The translations under genes were made by a program, and so were the position numbers. A DNA stretch of 64,000 nt from Rapana venosa (lineage: Eukaryota > Mollusca > Gastropoda > Neogastropoda > Muricidae), in assembly GCA_028751875.1 (NCBI GenBank), contig CM054167.1:24673528-24737527 (forward strand), in the 5' to 3' direction. This document shows positions 42,499 through 57,121 of the stretch, piece after piece. Each line of letters begins with the position of its first letter. The first letter of the stretch is position 1. A model generated the notes under the pieces. That model ran no database searches, was not told where the DNA came from, and saw only the letters and a program-made list of their open reading frames with translations.

Positions 42499-45400
42499 CC
42501 ATCATCATCATCACCACCACCATCATCATCATCACCACCACCACCTTCATCATCATCTTCAGCATCATCATCATCACAGTCATCATCTTCACCATCATCA
42601 CATTCACCATCATTACCATCACCATCATCACCATCTTCAACGTCATCATCATCAAGTATCAAATCAAATCAAAAACATCTTTAAGGAAGGTGGCAGGATG
42701 GTTAAGACATTCGCCTGCCAACAAGTAAACCGTGAGGCTCTGGGTTCGATTCTCGGCCACACCCTTTCTTCCCAATTTGGCGTAAGAAATTAATTGAATG
42801 TCAGAGTTCTTCAGATGAACACAACACCTTCTACCCCGAGATTTTTAAAAAAAAGAAGTAACGATATTTGCATGCGTACGAATAAAACACCAATACATGT
42901 ATGAAAAAAGAAGCAAGTGTTCATGTTAGTACGAACAGTGCTTGTAACTCTGCAGGATGTCTTCCCTATTGGCCTTCCGACTGCAGAGCAGCTCATTTTT
43001 AGTGCATGATGCATGCTGGGTATGTTCATGTTTCCGTAATTCACCAAACGCTGACATGAATTACGGGATCTTTATCCCCTTATCCAGTCAAGGATTTTGG
43101 CTAATAAGAAAACCTCCTTTGCCAGGGAATTCTCCCCCCCCCCCCCCCCCAACTCACGAAATGAGTGACTGTTGAAAAAAAAAATCTTGTAAATTCAATT
43201 CTGAACTAATGTCAGTAAAGGCGTATATTTTATTAAATGAAAAATGAATGAACAATGTAGATTAAAAACATTTGATCATGATTTAAGAAACTTTTATGAC
43301 CTATCCAAAGAAAGTACTAGGCTATCCTGCCCCCTCCCTAACTGCCAGATTCCATTCACCAAGACATAATTATTGCCTGAAAGTTTTCAAGGGTGGCACT
43401 GTCTGCATTGAGGCTCTCTCCATCCCCACACAGAGAACAACTCAAATTTTATGAGTGGAAGGTAGGTAGCTTAGTGGTCAGAGCGCTGATGTTTGTGATC
43501 TGACATCCTGGGTTTGAGCCACCACTCAGACCCCTGTTCAAGGGGATTTTTTCCCCTGAGTTAAATCAGTACTGGCTACACTCCCTTGAAAATCGTTTGG
43601 ATGAAACTTAAAAACAAGACTCTGTGTGAGAATACATGCAGAACACTTTGCGCTAAAATACCCTTTCACCTTTCAGAAGAATAGGCCAATGAATGCCAGC
43701 AGGAACGGATGACAACATTTTTAAAAACATGCGCTCACTGACGTAGTGTTTAGACATCATCCTCAAAGTCAGAGTGCAGTCAACTGGTAAAAAGGTTGGT
43801 AAAAATAATCGTTAATTCCAATCTCTACCAATGGTGAAAACTTTCCGAGGAGTAGCTCTATGCCATATGAGAAAAAAGAAAATTTCATGAGTAGAGTGAA
43901 ACATGCGATACAATACAGTACACAAGTGCGATACAATACAGTACACAAGTGCGATACAATACAGTACACAAATATGCAATCAAAAATATATGTACACATG
44001 CTCCCTGAAGTAGGAATGTGGCTACCTTCATGGTGGACAAAAATGGTTGCATACGCATAATCTCACCATTGGAGAGCATCGGAGCTCTAGCCAAGGAACA
44101 AAATATATATATATATATATATATAATAATATATGCTCTATAACAATATATATATATATATATATATATAATACATGCTTGCATGCTCACATACAGCCAG
44201 AGTCAAGGTAAAGGTAAAGGTGTCCCATAACCTATGTGGTCATAGGGGATTTGAAGCATCAGTGACCTTGACTTCTCCAGGGGCCAGCATATTGAGGGCA
44301 GTGGCACCCATCACCTCTTCCTCGCTGCTTTCTTTACCTTCCCTGACCCTAAAGAGGCAGGTACCCATTTACAGCTGGATGAACTGGGGACTACACTGAA
44401 GCCAAAAACATACAAACGGTCACCCATCCAAGTGGTAACCACGCTGGATGCTGCTTAACCTTGGCTGGGGGAAAGCGAGTGCTCTGACCACTGAGCTATC
44501 CCGTCCCCAGCGAGAGTCAGACACACTGCCAGAGTATGAACACATAACTCGCATCTCACACAAGCAAAGTACCCACCGGGCCAAGAAGCACCAACAGTCG
44601 GCTGCAGCCTGGGATGAAATGGGATTTGAACCCAGCAGAACTTCCAGTAGACTCTTCTCCTGGGGGAGAAAAATAAAAACACCATGCGTTAGAAGATGGA
44701 AATTCTGTTAGGAAGTTGATAAGTAGATCGTTAGTGTTAGTGTTAGTATGTGTGTGTTTGTGAGAGTGTGTTAGTGTTTATTTTTATTTATTTATTTTAA
44801 TTTTATTCTTTTATATCGAGGATAATGGAATAAGCATTGTGTGCTTTTTTCCAATCAGTCCCCATGTGTATGCGGTTTTGTAAGTTATCTGTTCCCACCG
44901 GCACACAATGGCCTACTCTTACGAAAAGCGGAACAGGATTTTAACGTGTGCGCAAGATGTTCTGCATGTGTTCGCACACGGGGCCTTGGTTTATAGTCTC
45001 ATCCGAAGGACTTTTGGGGAGAGTGGAGTCTGCACTGATGTAAACTCCAGGGGAAAATATCCCATTGAACGGGAATCGAACCTGTGAGATGCGAGTGTGC
45101 GTTAGTGTGTCTGCGAGCGTGTGTGCGTGTGTGTATATGTGTTAGCTGCCAGCCATTCTGAGATGGCCGGTCCAGAACCAATGTTAACTCCAGGGGACAG
45201 AAAAACGCAACAACAAACACCACCCCCCACCCCCACACTGAATACTTTAAATGGAAACTCGAAGCTATGCCCTCAGGTACAAGTTAAACCTTCTTACCAC
45301 AAAGCTACGCCTGAGTGGGGGAGACGAAAAGGGAGGGAAGAGGAGGAGGAGGGGGAGGGGAGGTTTGAACTCACAACGATGTGGAAATATTTCGCCGGAC

Positions 45401-48400
45401 AGCTGGCGACGAAAGCAGAGACATGCTCCACCACAAACTGGTACAGGCTGACGCTTCTGAAAAACAGCACGCACACATGCACGCACACACGTACACACAC
45501 ATGCACGCACATACACACACACACACACACATGCACGCACATAGACACACACACACACAAACATAGACACAACACACACACACAACACACACGCATACAT
45601 ACATACACACACACAGTCAGTTGTTTTATCTCATTTCATTCCAACAACTGAGCTCACGATGTTATTATTACCTTTTTTTTCTTTAAGTTTTGGGGTTGTT
45701 GTTGTTTGTTTTTGTTGTTGTTGTTGTTGTTTTGTTCCTCAGGTAGAACTTTGAAGGTTGTTTTATCTCATTTCATTCGAATGAATGGAATGATGATGTT
45801 ATTATTACCATTTTTTTTCTTTAAGTTTTGGGGTTGTTGGGGTTTTTTGTTTTTGTTGTTGTTGTTTTGTTCCTCAAGTAGAACTTTGAAGGTTGTTTTA
45901 CCTCTTTTCATTCCAATGAATGGGATGATGATGTTATTATTACCATTTTTTCCTTTAAGTTTTGGGGTTGTTGTTGTTTGGTTTGTTTTGTTGTTGTTAT
46001 TTTGTTCCTCTGGTAGAACTTTGAAGGTATATTATCTCATTTCATTCCAATGAATGGGATGATGATATTATTACCATTTTTTTTCTTTAAGTTTTGGGGT
46101 TGTTGTTTTTTGTTGTTGTCGTTGTATTGTTCCTCAAGTAGAACTTTGAAGGTATATTATCTCATTTCATTCCAATGAATGGGATGATGATGTTATTATT
46201 ACCATTTTTTTCCTTTAAGTTTTGGGGTTGTTTCTTTGTTCTGTTGTTGTTGTTGTTGTTTTGTTCCTCAGGTAGAACTTTGAAGGTTGTTTTTTTATCT
46301 CATTTCATTCCAATGAATGGGATGATGGGATGTTATCATTACCATTTTTTCTGTAAGTTATTATTTTGTTTTGCTTATTCTGTTCCTCAGCCAGAACTCT
46401 TTGAGGTTCACCGATGGTGAGATTTTGTGTACGCGACAGTTTTAGCCCACCATGAAGGTAGCTGCATTCCGACTTCGGGGCTTCTGTAGGTCAAATAAAC
46501 CAGTTTACGTGTTTGATAGCCATTTCTGCTTACAGAAAAAAAAAATCAACCCTCTCCCTCCCCCCCCAAAAACCCACATACAACGAAACCTCGGCAGGTA
46601 CAAACAAAATGTCATTGAAAAACGCCCGCATTCAAGAAAAAGGAAACCTCAAAAAAAAAAAGACACCACTCCTCCCCTCATTGTTTTACTTTTTTTTGTC
46701 CATTCTTAACTAGGACACAATGACCTACTCTTCAGAAACGCAGTTACGAGTTTTAACATGTGCGCAAGATGTTCTCTGCGTGTTCGCGCATGGGACTTCA
46801 GTTTACAGTCTCATCCGAAGGACTTTCAGGGGAGTGGAGTTAGCATTGATGTTAACTCCAGGGAAAAATCCCCTCAAACGGGCACCTTGATAGTGACTCA
46901 GACCATCAGATCCCAAACCACTCACCACTCAGCTATCTTCCTCCCCCCTCAATATGTATAAAATGAAGCTTTCTTCCACGTTCAGCCTGATACAGAGAGT
47001 CTTGGGTGACCGTTTGCGCACCTTGGCTTCAATACAGTCCCCCAGCTGTAAATGGGAACCTGCCTCTTTAGGGTCAGGGAAGGTAAAGCAGCGAGGGAGA
47101 AGAGATGGGTGCCACCCTCAATATGCTGGTCCCTTAGAGAAGTTGAGGTCTCTGATGCCTCGCTCCCCTACGACCACATAAGTTATGGGACACCTTTACC
47201 TTTACTTTACAGAGAGTCTTGGCCAAACTGCAGAGAGACCAGACACTAACATATACAAATTTTTTAAGAAATGCAAATAATCTTTTTTTTTTTTTTACTG
47301 TTGCAGTACCGAGACAAGTGAGAAAAAAATAGCTCCAAACTACTGCATCCATCCAAACCAGGACCTACCCTACCTGTGTGGTTTTCCCTCACAAGGTGGA
47401 CCTGGCAGGTAGACAGGTAGGCAGACTTCCACATGACCTGAAATCCCACAGGTGTTAATGGTGAAGAGAACAAGAAATCTGAGTCTGATGTTTCATCCAA
47501 AAAGCTACAAAAATCTTTTCATATGTGCCAACACAATTTTCATGATACGAAAACACAATTCAATAAGAAAAACCATAACTAATTCACATGCAATATTAGC
47601 AAACTTGTCCAAACAAATTCCTGAAATTTTCCCAGACTTTTTCAAGACTTTTTTCCAGACCCGCTCAAGTATTTTTTCAAGACCCAAACTTGGAATTCAA
47701 CTGTCTTAGCATGTGCCACAACTGGTCTTCTCATGTGCAGTCATGTCATTTTGTCAGCCATGCAAAATTTTTAAATTGCAACAGCACAGATAAGACTGCA
47801 GCAAAAGGTGTAACTTTTACTTTGTCGAATGTATGGAAAATCCTCCTTGCGTTTGAGAACAAACTTGTGATGGGCACAGCCATCAGATTATGGGATGAAC
47901 CTGTTCTTCTTTGAAAGCGGCACTGGAAACCAGCATGTGCAATGACGTTCTACTTGATTTATGTTGATTTTTAATTTTGGGAACTAGAACATTTTGTTTA
48001 AAAAAAAACCAACCTGGAAAATCAGATTCATGGCTAAAAACCAGAAAACTTCAAGGAATAAAGGAATGGTTGGCAGCTATCACAAGCGCGCACACACACA
48101 ACACACTGATAAACTTACACATATGAAGCGTTGAGAAGACAGCCAACATAAGATTAGGGTCAGACTCATCTTCCACCAGCAATGAAGAAGTTGATGACGC
48201 ATTAAGCCACATGGATACAATGTCCCCTGTTTAACACACACACACAAAAATACATAACCACTCTCAATGATAAATTTTTCTTCATGACAGTAACACTTAA
48301 GAAAGAAAAGATACAGAAAAAAAGGAATAGTAAAGAAATGATAAAGAAGAACAAAGAAAATCACAAAAAGAAAACTACTCAACTGCCTCCATCACCACAG

Positions 48401-51400
48401 TCATTGACAGGAGCTCCAAAAAATGATGCCATCAGGGTTCACCATCTCTTTCTGCTTTGCTGAGTTCTACCATCTCCTGTAGCCCTCCCTCCCAGACCTT
48501 TGATCCCAGTGATGTTGGCAATGTAGGATGTTGGTGGTCTGCCTCTTTTCCTTCTGACCTCAACCTTACCTTGGAGAACTGTCCTCATCAGATTTGTCTC
48601 TGTGTCTGTTCGCATGACCAATGTATCTCTCAATCTGTGCTTATGGATTTCAGCCATTATTTGTCTTTGCACTGGGAGTTCATCAAAAATGCTTTCACTT
48701 GTTCTTCTGTCTGACCACTTGACTCTTAGAAGTCGCCTGTAGCACTACATTTTGGCTGCATTTATGTTGTTTCAGTCTAATTTTCGTAGCGTCCAGACCT
48801 CTGACCCATACAGCAAAATAGGTCAGATCAGTGCTTTGACAATTCTAATTCTGAGATATTTTGGTATGCCTCTGTTTTTTCCAAATATTGTTTAACTGAG
48901 TGCACCGTTAAACAGAAAATGAACGAAACACCAAAATGTGACCCACTCCTAAAAAAATTTAAAAAGAGGAAAATGGCAAAATAAAGCAAACAAAGAAAAC
49001 AACATTCAATGTTGCTGCAATCACTTAGTGACTTGCGCTCCAATACCTCTTTTACTGGCTATAGTATAAAGAGCCACTATTGCACAGAAACCAGAATTCA
49101 AAAGTCTTGAATTATGGTTAAAACAAGACATCAGTTGTTCATGGTATACATGAGTTCACTTGACATATCTTCAAGATCTCTGAAGTTGTTCGCACACTAC
49201 ACTGAAGTAAATTCTTCAGGCAGTGTGTTGCCGGTATGTTGAACCCGGCGGAGTCTACCTCTCCAGGTTGTAGGATGCATGCTGGGCATGTTTATGTCAT
49301 CCATACCACCATCATAACAGGCCTACCCTTGGATAGGTTTTTAACGTCTGTACAAAATGTTGTGCATGCATTCACATGCATTCTTCAGTTTATCATAACC
49401 GAAGAAATGCAGGGGGGAAAAAAATCCTCTAAAAATGTGTTGTTTTTTTATAATGTACTAAAAGCTGCATCAGTAGGACTTAAATATATTATGATTCAGA
49501 GAGTATAGCTCTCTACTTAAAAAGCAACATTTACATATCTACATATTCATTTTTATATTTACATACATACATACATATAGGTAAAGGTAAAGGATTCCCA
49601 TAACCTATTAGGTCGTAGGGGAGCGAGGCGTCAGAGACCTCATTTCTCTAGGGCCAGCATATTGAGCCGCGCACCATCTACACTCTCCCTCGCATGCTTT
49701 TAACCTTCAATTGTCCTACACAAGCATTCTCAGTTTACAGCTGGAGAATGGGGGAAATCCTGTACTAAGCGAAAGCACTAAACAGTCACCATAACTAACT
49801 GAAAAGTATAGCTCCATAAAGCACTTAAAACTTGCTTGGAAACATGCTCCGACAACTACATACCGTACCATACATATACAAAGGAAAAAAACTTAAAAAA
49901 ACGGAGAGAAAAAAGACCAAAAAAAGACGAATAATAAAAAGAAGACCAGTCAAAAACAAAACGTACAAGAAGACAACACAACACAAGAAAGCACACGATG
50001 ATAAAAAAAGAAAAGCAAGAGAAAAATGACCTGAAGCCTGAGCCACTCCATCCATGACCATGACACAGAGCAGCAGTCTGGCCAAAGCGGTCCTGGGATC
50101 CATGTCTGCACACACAACAACCATCACAGACCAGTGAGACAAACGCCACAGCCGAGTGGTTAAGACTAACAACTTCAATCCTACCGGTCCATGAAGTCAT
50201 GGGTTCGAATCTTGGCAGCGTGTGGAGAATTAAGCATGGGGAATTTTTACCATCTCCCAGGTCAGCTTCAAGTGCAGACCTGCCAGTGCTGTGATTTTCT
50301 TCGTTTATATACACACATGCAAAGATCAAATATGCATGTTAAAAATCCTGTAATTCATGTTAGCATTCAGTGGGCTATGGAAACATGAACATACCCAGCA
50401 TAACATCCCTGAAGTTAGAATGCAGCTACCTTCATTGTGGGCCATAACAACTGCATCCGCAAAATCTCACCATTAGTGAACCTAGGAGATATAGCCAAGG
50501 AATGGGAAAAAACAAAAAACAAAAAAAAACCATGACATCTAGGGTTGGCGTGATGATAAAGGCAACTACACGTGTTCCCCACCAAGCAATTGCGCCTGTC
50601 TTAGCTGACTACCGCTATCTGATGACGATGTGTTCAAAGAAATCATCCAACCACACGTTCATCCCCCCACCCCCATGGTTATGTGAACGCAGGTCTACCC
50701 TCTCCCCTAATACTGCGATCTCCACTGGCGACAACATGATACAAAATAACCACAAGTAATGATCTGATTAAGCATACATAAGCTACACTGTTGTCTGTAT
50801 AGGCAGTACTCTTCTTCTTCTTCCTTTATTGTCATGTTTCTCCCAGGGGAGGTTTGACATTTGATGAGCCTTCTCCTCCATCTCTCTCTGTTTTGAGCTT
50901 CCTCCTTATTTATGCTGCCCCTTTTTCTAAAATCATCTGCAATACAGGCAGCCCAGGTCTTGCTAGGTTTTCCCTTTGGTCTCTTTCCTTCCATTACCAA
51001 GTTCATTGCTCTATTTATGATGTGGTGGTCTGCTTTCCGTTGAACGTGCCCAAACCAGCGCAGTCTGTTGCTACTAGCTACAGACTTCAGATCATCGACT
51101 TTGCACATTTTCTATAGTTCTTTATTCGTGATCCTGTCTTCCCATTTGATCTTTGTCATGTAGCGTAGCGTTCGGTTTTCACAGCTCTTCAACAAACGTT
51201 CGACGGTTTTTGTGAACTTCAATCCTATGGGTCCATGAAGTCATGGGTTCGAATCTTGGCGGCTGTTTGGTGAATAGTGGGGATTTTTTTTTTTTTTACC
51301 ATCTCCCAGGTCAAATTCAAGTGCAGACCTGCCAGTGCTGTAATTTTCTTCGTTTATATACACATGCAGAAGGTAAAATATGCATGTTGAAAATCCTGTA

Positions 51401-51897
51401 ATTCATGTTAGCGTTTGGTAGGTTATGGAAATATGAACATACCCGGCATATTCATAGTGGGGTAAAAACGGTCACATATGTGAAATCTACAATTTGGTGA
51501 ACCCCACAGCTCTAGCCAAGGAATGAAAAAATAAATAATACCTAGCCGGCATCCCTAAAGTTGGAATGCGGTACCTTCATGGGTCGGCAACAAGCACGAG
51601 GCACAAAGCTAAAACCACATTATAATCAAAATCTCACCATTGGTGAACCTCTGAGCTATAGCCGAGGAATGACACAAATCCCCCAACAATGCCCCCACCA
51701 CCAAGGCAAGAGAACATAACATCTTCTCTAACACTGCCACGACATCTAGGGCTGGTGTGATGATAAAAGCAGCTACAGGTGTTCCCTGCCAAACAACTTC
51801 ACCTGTCCAAGCTAACTGCTGCCATCTGATGAAACCTCATGTAAAGAAATCATCCAAATGCAGTTCATCTGCCCCACTGTTGTGCAATCACAATGCT

Positions 51898-51935
<38 letters not shown>

Positions 51936-54900
51936 ACTGCGATATCCACTGGCAACAACAGGACACAAAACAACCACAAATAATGAATGATTAAGCGTAC
52001 ACAAGCTACATTATTGTCTACATTTAAAGCCGCTCCAGCTGATTAACATCAAAATGAAACAAATGTTCATAACGAGGAAGAATTTCACTGGAACAGCCCC
52101 TCGATTCATAGAAGGGTAATTGTGCAGAGATCTTCAACATCACTGAGCGCTTCAGGTTACCTCGGCCCTTACCGAACAGTACACCATTGCGTGCTTGCAG
52201 GAACCGATGACAACATTTTTAAACATGCATGCACACTGGTGTTGTGTTTAGACACCATTGCCGAAGTTGGATGCGGCTACCTTAATAGAGGGTGAATGGT
52301 CATTTACCCACAGGCTCTCCATTGGTCAACTTTGGAGCTTTGGCAGAAATACAAGGAAAAAGAAAAACAAGTACCTGTTTCAACTCCATGGGGAGAAAAT
52401 AAATCCCCTTGAACAGACAGGTCACAGAAGACTTGAACCTGCTACACCCTCAGTTACTGCGGGATCATGAGTATAATGATCTAACCACTAGCCTATCCCC
52501 CCACCCCCCACTCCCCAATATCCTATCCCCCCTCCCCCCCCCCCAGCCTATTTCCACCCCCACCCTTCCCCACCCTACTCCCCAGCCCCCAGCCCCACTT
52601 TTGTAAATTCACAATAAAAAATCTGTCGTGTTCTCATCAGCCAACATACCTGTTGTCTTCAGGACATGGTGGATGAAGGAAGCGTTGGTCAACAGATGGG
52701 ACAGCAATGGCTGGGCTGCGTTACAGAGCTGTTGGCGCAGATCTTCTTCATGCTTTTTCTGCAGTCTGGGTGCTGAGATGCTGGGTGGTAAGATGCTGAG
52801 GGGGAGGGGGGGAAAAAAGAAAGGTAACAAATTTTAATGTTTAACTTCTGATGTGAAGTGAAATCAGCAAGAGAGGCACGCTTTTGTTCTGGCTGTTTTA
52901 TCAGACAGCCCCTTTTCACATCAAATCCACCAGAAATGACTTCACACCAAACCATGAGGCTACCCTATACCAGTAAATGATACTACAAATATAAAAACGC
53001 ATGTATGATAAACGGCAAAGACACAAACAGAACATGCTTGCGCACACGTTAAATCCTGTTCCGCTTTTCGAAAGAGTAGGCCATTGTGTGCCGGTGGGAA
53101 CAGATGACAAAATTTACAAAACCGCATAACACACGGGGACTGGATGTAAAAAAAAAAAAGCGCATGAGTGCTTATTCCGTTATCCTCGATATTAAAAAAA
53201 ATTATTTTTTTTAAAAATCTGAGCGCTTTGATTTCTTGCTCTACAAGATTCAGCGCTATATAAATTCCATACATTATTATTATTATTATTAATACCAAAC
53301 CACGACGCTACCCTACCCCCTACCCCCCCCCCCCCCCCCCCCCCCCCCGCCCACCCAACACCAGTAAATGATACTACAAATACAAAAACGCATGAATGGT
53401 AAACGGCAAAGACACAAACAGCACAATGAACAACACTGATACAGATGATGACAGTGACAGACAGTCAGCGGAGACCTGTTTAAGCACAGCAGCAGTGAGT
53501 GAAGGCTGGCCGTGCAGTCGGCCAGGTAACTGCGGAAATCCCTGACCAGGGCCACCAACACTTTCGTCTGAAAGCCCGCAATCCTGACCGACTTCTGGAA
53601 CACTTTCTCATCCCCCTGCGACAAGCTCTGCAACATGATACAGCAGCCACAAAACATTCCTCAATAGGTAAAAGGTAAAGGAGTCCCATAACCTATAAGG
53701 TCGTAGGGGAGCGAGGAGTCAGAGACCTCACTTCTCTAGGGCCAGCATATTGAGGGCGGCGCCCATCTCCTCTCCCTCGCTGCTTTACCTTCCCTGACCC
53801 TAAAGAGGGCAGGTACCCATTTACAGCTGGGTGAACTGGGGGAACTGTACTGAAGCCAAGGCGCGCAAACGGTCACCCATCCAACTGGTAACCACGCTCG
53901 ACGCTGCTTAACTTGGCTGGGGGAAAGCGAGTGCTCCGACCACTGAGCTATCCCGTCCCCTATAAAGACAACAAGATACAGCCACAAAACCATTCCTCAA
54001 TAGAGAAATTTGTAGAAAATGTATATATACACAGTCCCTAACTTGAAGAAAGTGGCATTGATTCAAGCAAACGAACGTGCTAATATTTTTGTTCACTGAC
54101 TAGAAGTAATTCAGTTAGGGCTACTTCTTGTTTTGTAATGTTTAAATGTCAACAATCAGTTCCCACTCCATTCCCCAATAAGTCCTTTGAATGGGACTAT
54201 AAACCGAGGTCCCTGTGTACAAATACACAGAGAAAAATCTTGCGCACATGTTAAAACCAGTTTCACCTTTTAGGAAAAGTAGGCAAAGGCATGCCGATAG
54301 CAACAGAAGGAAAAATAAAAAAACACCCAACAACAAAAACCCAGCATGCACACTGTATTGTGTTTAGACTTCATCCCCAAAGTTGGTACACTGTTACCTT
54401 AATGGTAGGCAAACCGTCACATACACAAAATCGAGCGCTTTGATTTGTTGCTTTACAAGATTCAGCGCTATATAAATTCCATACATTATTATTATTATTA
54501 CAAAATCTCCCCATTGGTGAACCTCAGATCTCTAGCCTCGGAATAACTAAAAAAAATTACCCATTTATTTTTTTAAAATTTTATTTAATATTGAGGATAA
54601 TGGAATAAGCACATGTGCTTTTTTACATCCAGTCCTCGTGTGTATGCAGTTTTGTAAATTTTGTCATCTGTTCCCACCAGCACACAATGGCCTACTCTTA
54701 CGAAAAGCGGAACAGGATTTAACGTGTGCGCAAGATGTTCTGCGTGTGTTTGCACACGGGGCCTCGGTTTATAGTCTCATCCAAAGGACTTTTTGGGGAG
54801 AGTGGAGTCTGCACTGATGTTAACTCCAGGGGAAAGTATCCCCCCTTGAACGGGAATTGAACCCGGGTCGTCAGATTGCGAGCGCGATGTTCTAACCCCT

Positions 54901-56684
54901 AGGCTACCCCATCCCCTGAGGTCACAAGTACATGGCTCTAACCACACGGCTACTTCTGTCACTCATAAGGACGCTGCAGAAACAAGTACCGCTGAAGGTG
55001 GCAGGATGGTTAAGACGTTCGCCTGCCAACAAGTAAACCGTGAGGTTCTGGGTTCGATTCCCAGCCTCCTCGCCCTTTCTTCCCAGTTTGACAAAAAATT
55101 GAACTGAATGTCAAAGTCCTTCGGATGAGACTATAAACCGAGGCCCCGTGTGCAAACGCACGCATGCAGAACATCTTGCGCACATGTTAAATCCTGTTCT
55201 GCTTTTCGAAAGAGTAGGCCATTGTGTGCCGGTGGGAACAGATGACAACATTTTACAAAACCGCATACACACGGGGGGACTGGATGTAAAAAAGCACATG
55301 AGTGCTTTTTCCATTATCCTTGATATATATAAAAAAAAGCGCTTTGATTTGTTGCTTTACAAGATTCAGCGCTACATAAATTCCATACATTGTTATTATT
55401 ATTATTATTATTATTATATCACTTGCTGTTAATTAGCCTACCTCCTGGGCGGCAGAGGCAGGGGCAGGGGCAGACTGGAGGAGGCGGGTGATACCTGAGT
55501 GGATCTCCTCACACAGGTAGGTCACCATACCTGACACATCCATACAGCTGTGCAACACCTCAGCCTGTGGCCCCGCCAACCTGCACACCCATGTAGGATG
55601 ATGATGATGATGATGATGATGATAATAATAATAATGTATGGAATTTATATAGCGCTGAATCTTGTAAAGCAACAAATCAAAGCGCTCAGATGACATGAAT
55701 TTAAAAAAAAAAAATTTTTTATCGAGGATAATGGAATAAGCACTCAGGTGCTTTTTTTTTTACATCCAGTCTCCATATGTATGCGGTTTTGTAAATTTTG
55801 TCATCTGTTCCCACCGGCACACAATGGCCTACTCTTTCAAAAAGCGGAACAGGATTTAACGTGTGCGCAAGATGTTCTTCATGCGTTTGCACACAGGGCC
55901 TCGGTTTATAGTCTCATCCGAAGGACTTTGACATTCAGTTCGATTTTTTTTGTCAAACTGGGAAGAAAGGGCGAGGCTGGGAATCGAACCCAGAACCTCA
56001 CGGTTTACTTGTTGGCAGGCAAACGTCTTAACCATCCTGCCACCTTCCTTCTCAAAGGAATAATAACAATAGAAAAATCAACAAAAACAACAACAGCAAC
56101 ACAAATAACGATACTAATGATAATAATGATAAGAAGATGAAGAGGGAAAAGAAGAAGAAGACTGAAAAGAAAAAGAAGGGAAAAAAAATGATAATAATAA
56201 CAACAAATGATGATGATAACAACAATAGTGATGATGATAATGTAGATGATGATAATAATAACTACAGCATAATGACAATAATACAAAAATGATGATAATA
56301 ACAAATGATGATGATGACAGAGTGTAAAATCATGCAAACCAACTCATTACACAGAGCTGTTTGATTCAAACCATGAAAAGACAAACCATACACACAAGCA
56401 CAAGTACACACGCAGGTGAGCATGTACACAGGTGCACTCACGAGTACACAGGTGCACTCACGAGTACACACACACACACACTCTCACACACACTCACACA
56501 CAAAACTCCCTCTTCTTTCTCTATTCTCTTCATAATAATAATATATATGAATTGGTGGTCTAGAGGTAACGTGCATGTCTAGAAAGCAAAAAGTCTGGGT
56601 CGGAAGTGGGCAGTGGTTCAAATCCCGTTTGGACCCGAAAATTTTTCCCCATCCACTAGACCTTGAGTGGTGGTCTGGGAGCTA

Positions 56685-56715
<31 letters not shown>

Positions 56716-57090
56716 CGTGTGTTACACAAAAATTATTTAGCGCACGTAAAAGAACCCACGGCAACAAGAGAGTTGTCCCTGGCAAAATTCTATAGAAAAA
56801 AAGCCACTCTGATAGGGAAACAAATGCAGTTGTAGACAGAAAAAAAATTTTTTTAAAGGGTGGCGCTGCGCTTGTGGCGACGCTCTCTTCCCAGGGAGAG
56901 CAGCCCGAATTTCACGCAGAGAAATCTGACGTGACTTAAAGTGATATAAATAAATAAATAAAATAAATATATGGAATTTATACAGCACTATATTTCGTTC
57001 TTGAACAAATCAAAGTGCTTGCATTCAGCCTATTTTCACTCATGCCATCGATCACAAATAGCTTTTAACAAACTGATATTTCCATATACA

Positions 57091-57121
<31 letters not shown>

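Noticed and set aside
42301..42793. Ser- or His-rich frames over the CAT repeat
   Set aside because: Low-complexity repeat. The true coding in part of this stretch is FIRRM exon 15 on the other strand.
52759..52760. AG at this place as the exon 9 acceptor
   Set aside because: It gives the wrong phase after exon 8 and loses the conserved LPPSISAPRL segment. The C/T-tract acceptor 37 bases upstream fits.
56005..56337. Ile/His-rich 110-codon frame
   Set aside because: AT-rich GAT/AAT repeat sequence beside a SINE, with no conserved features.
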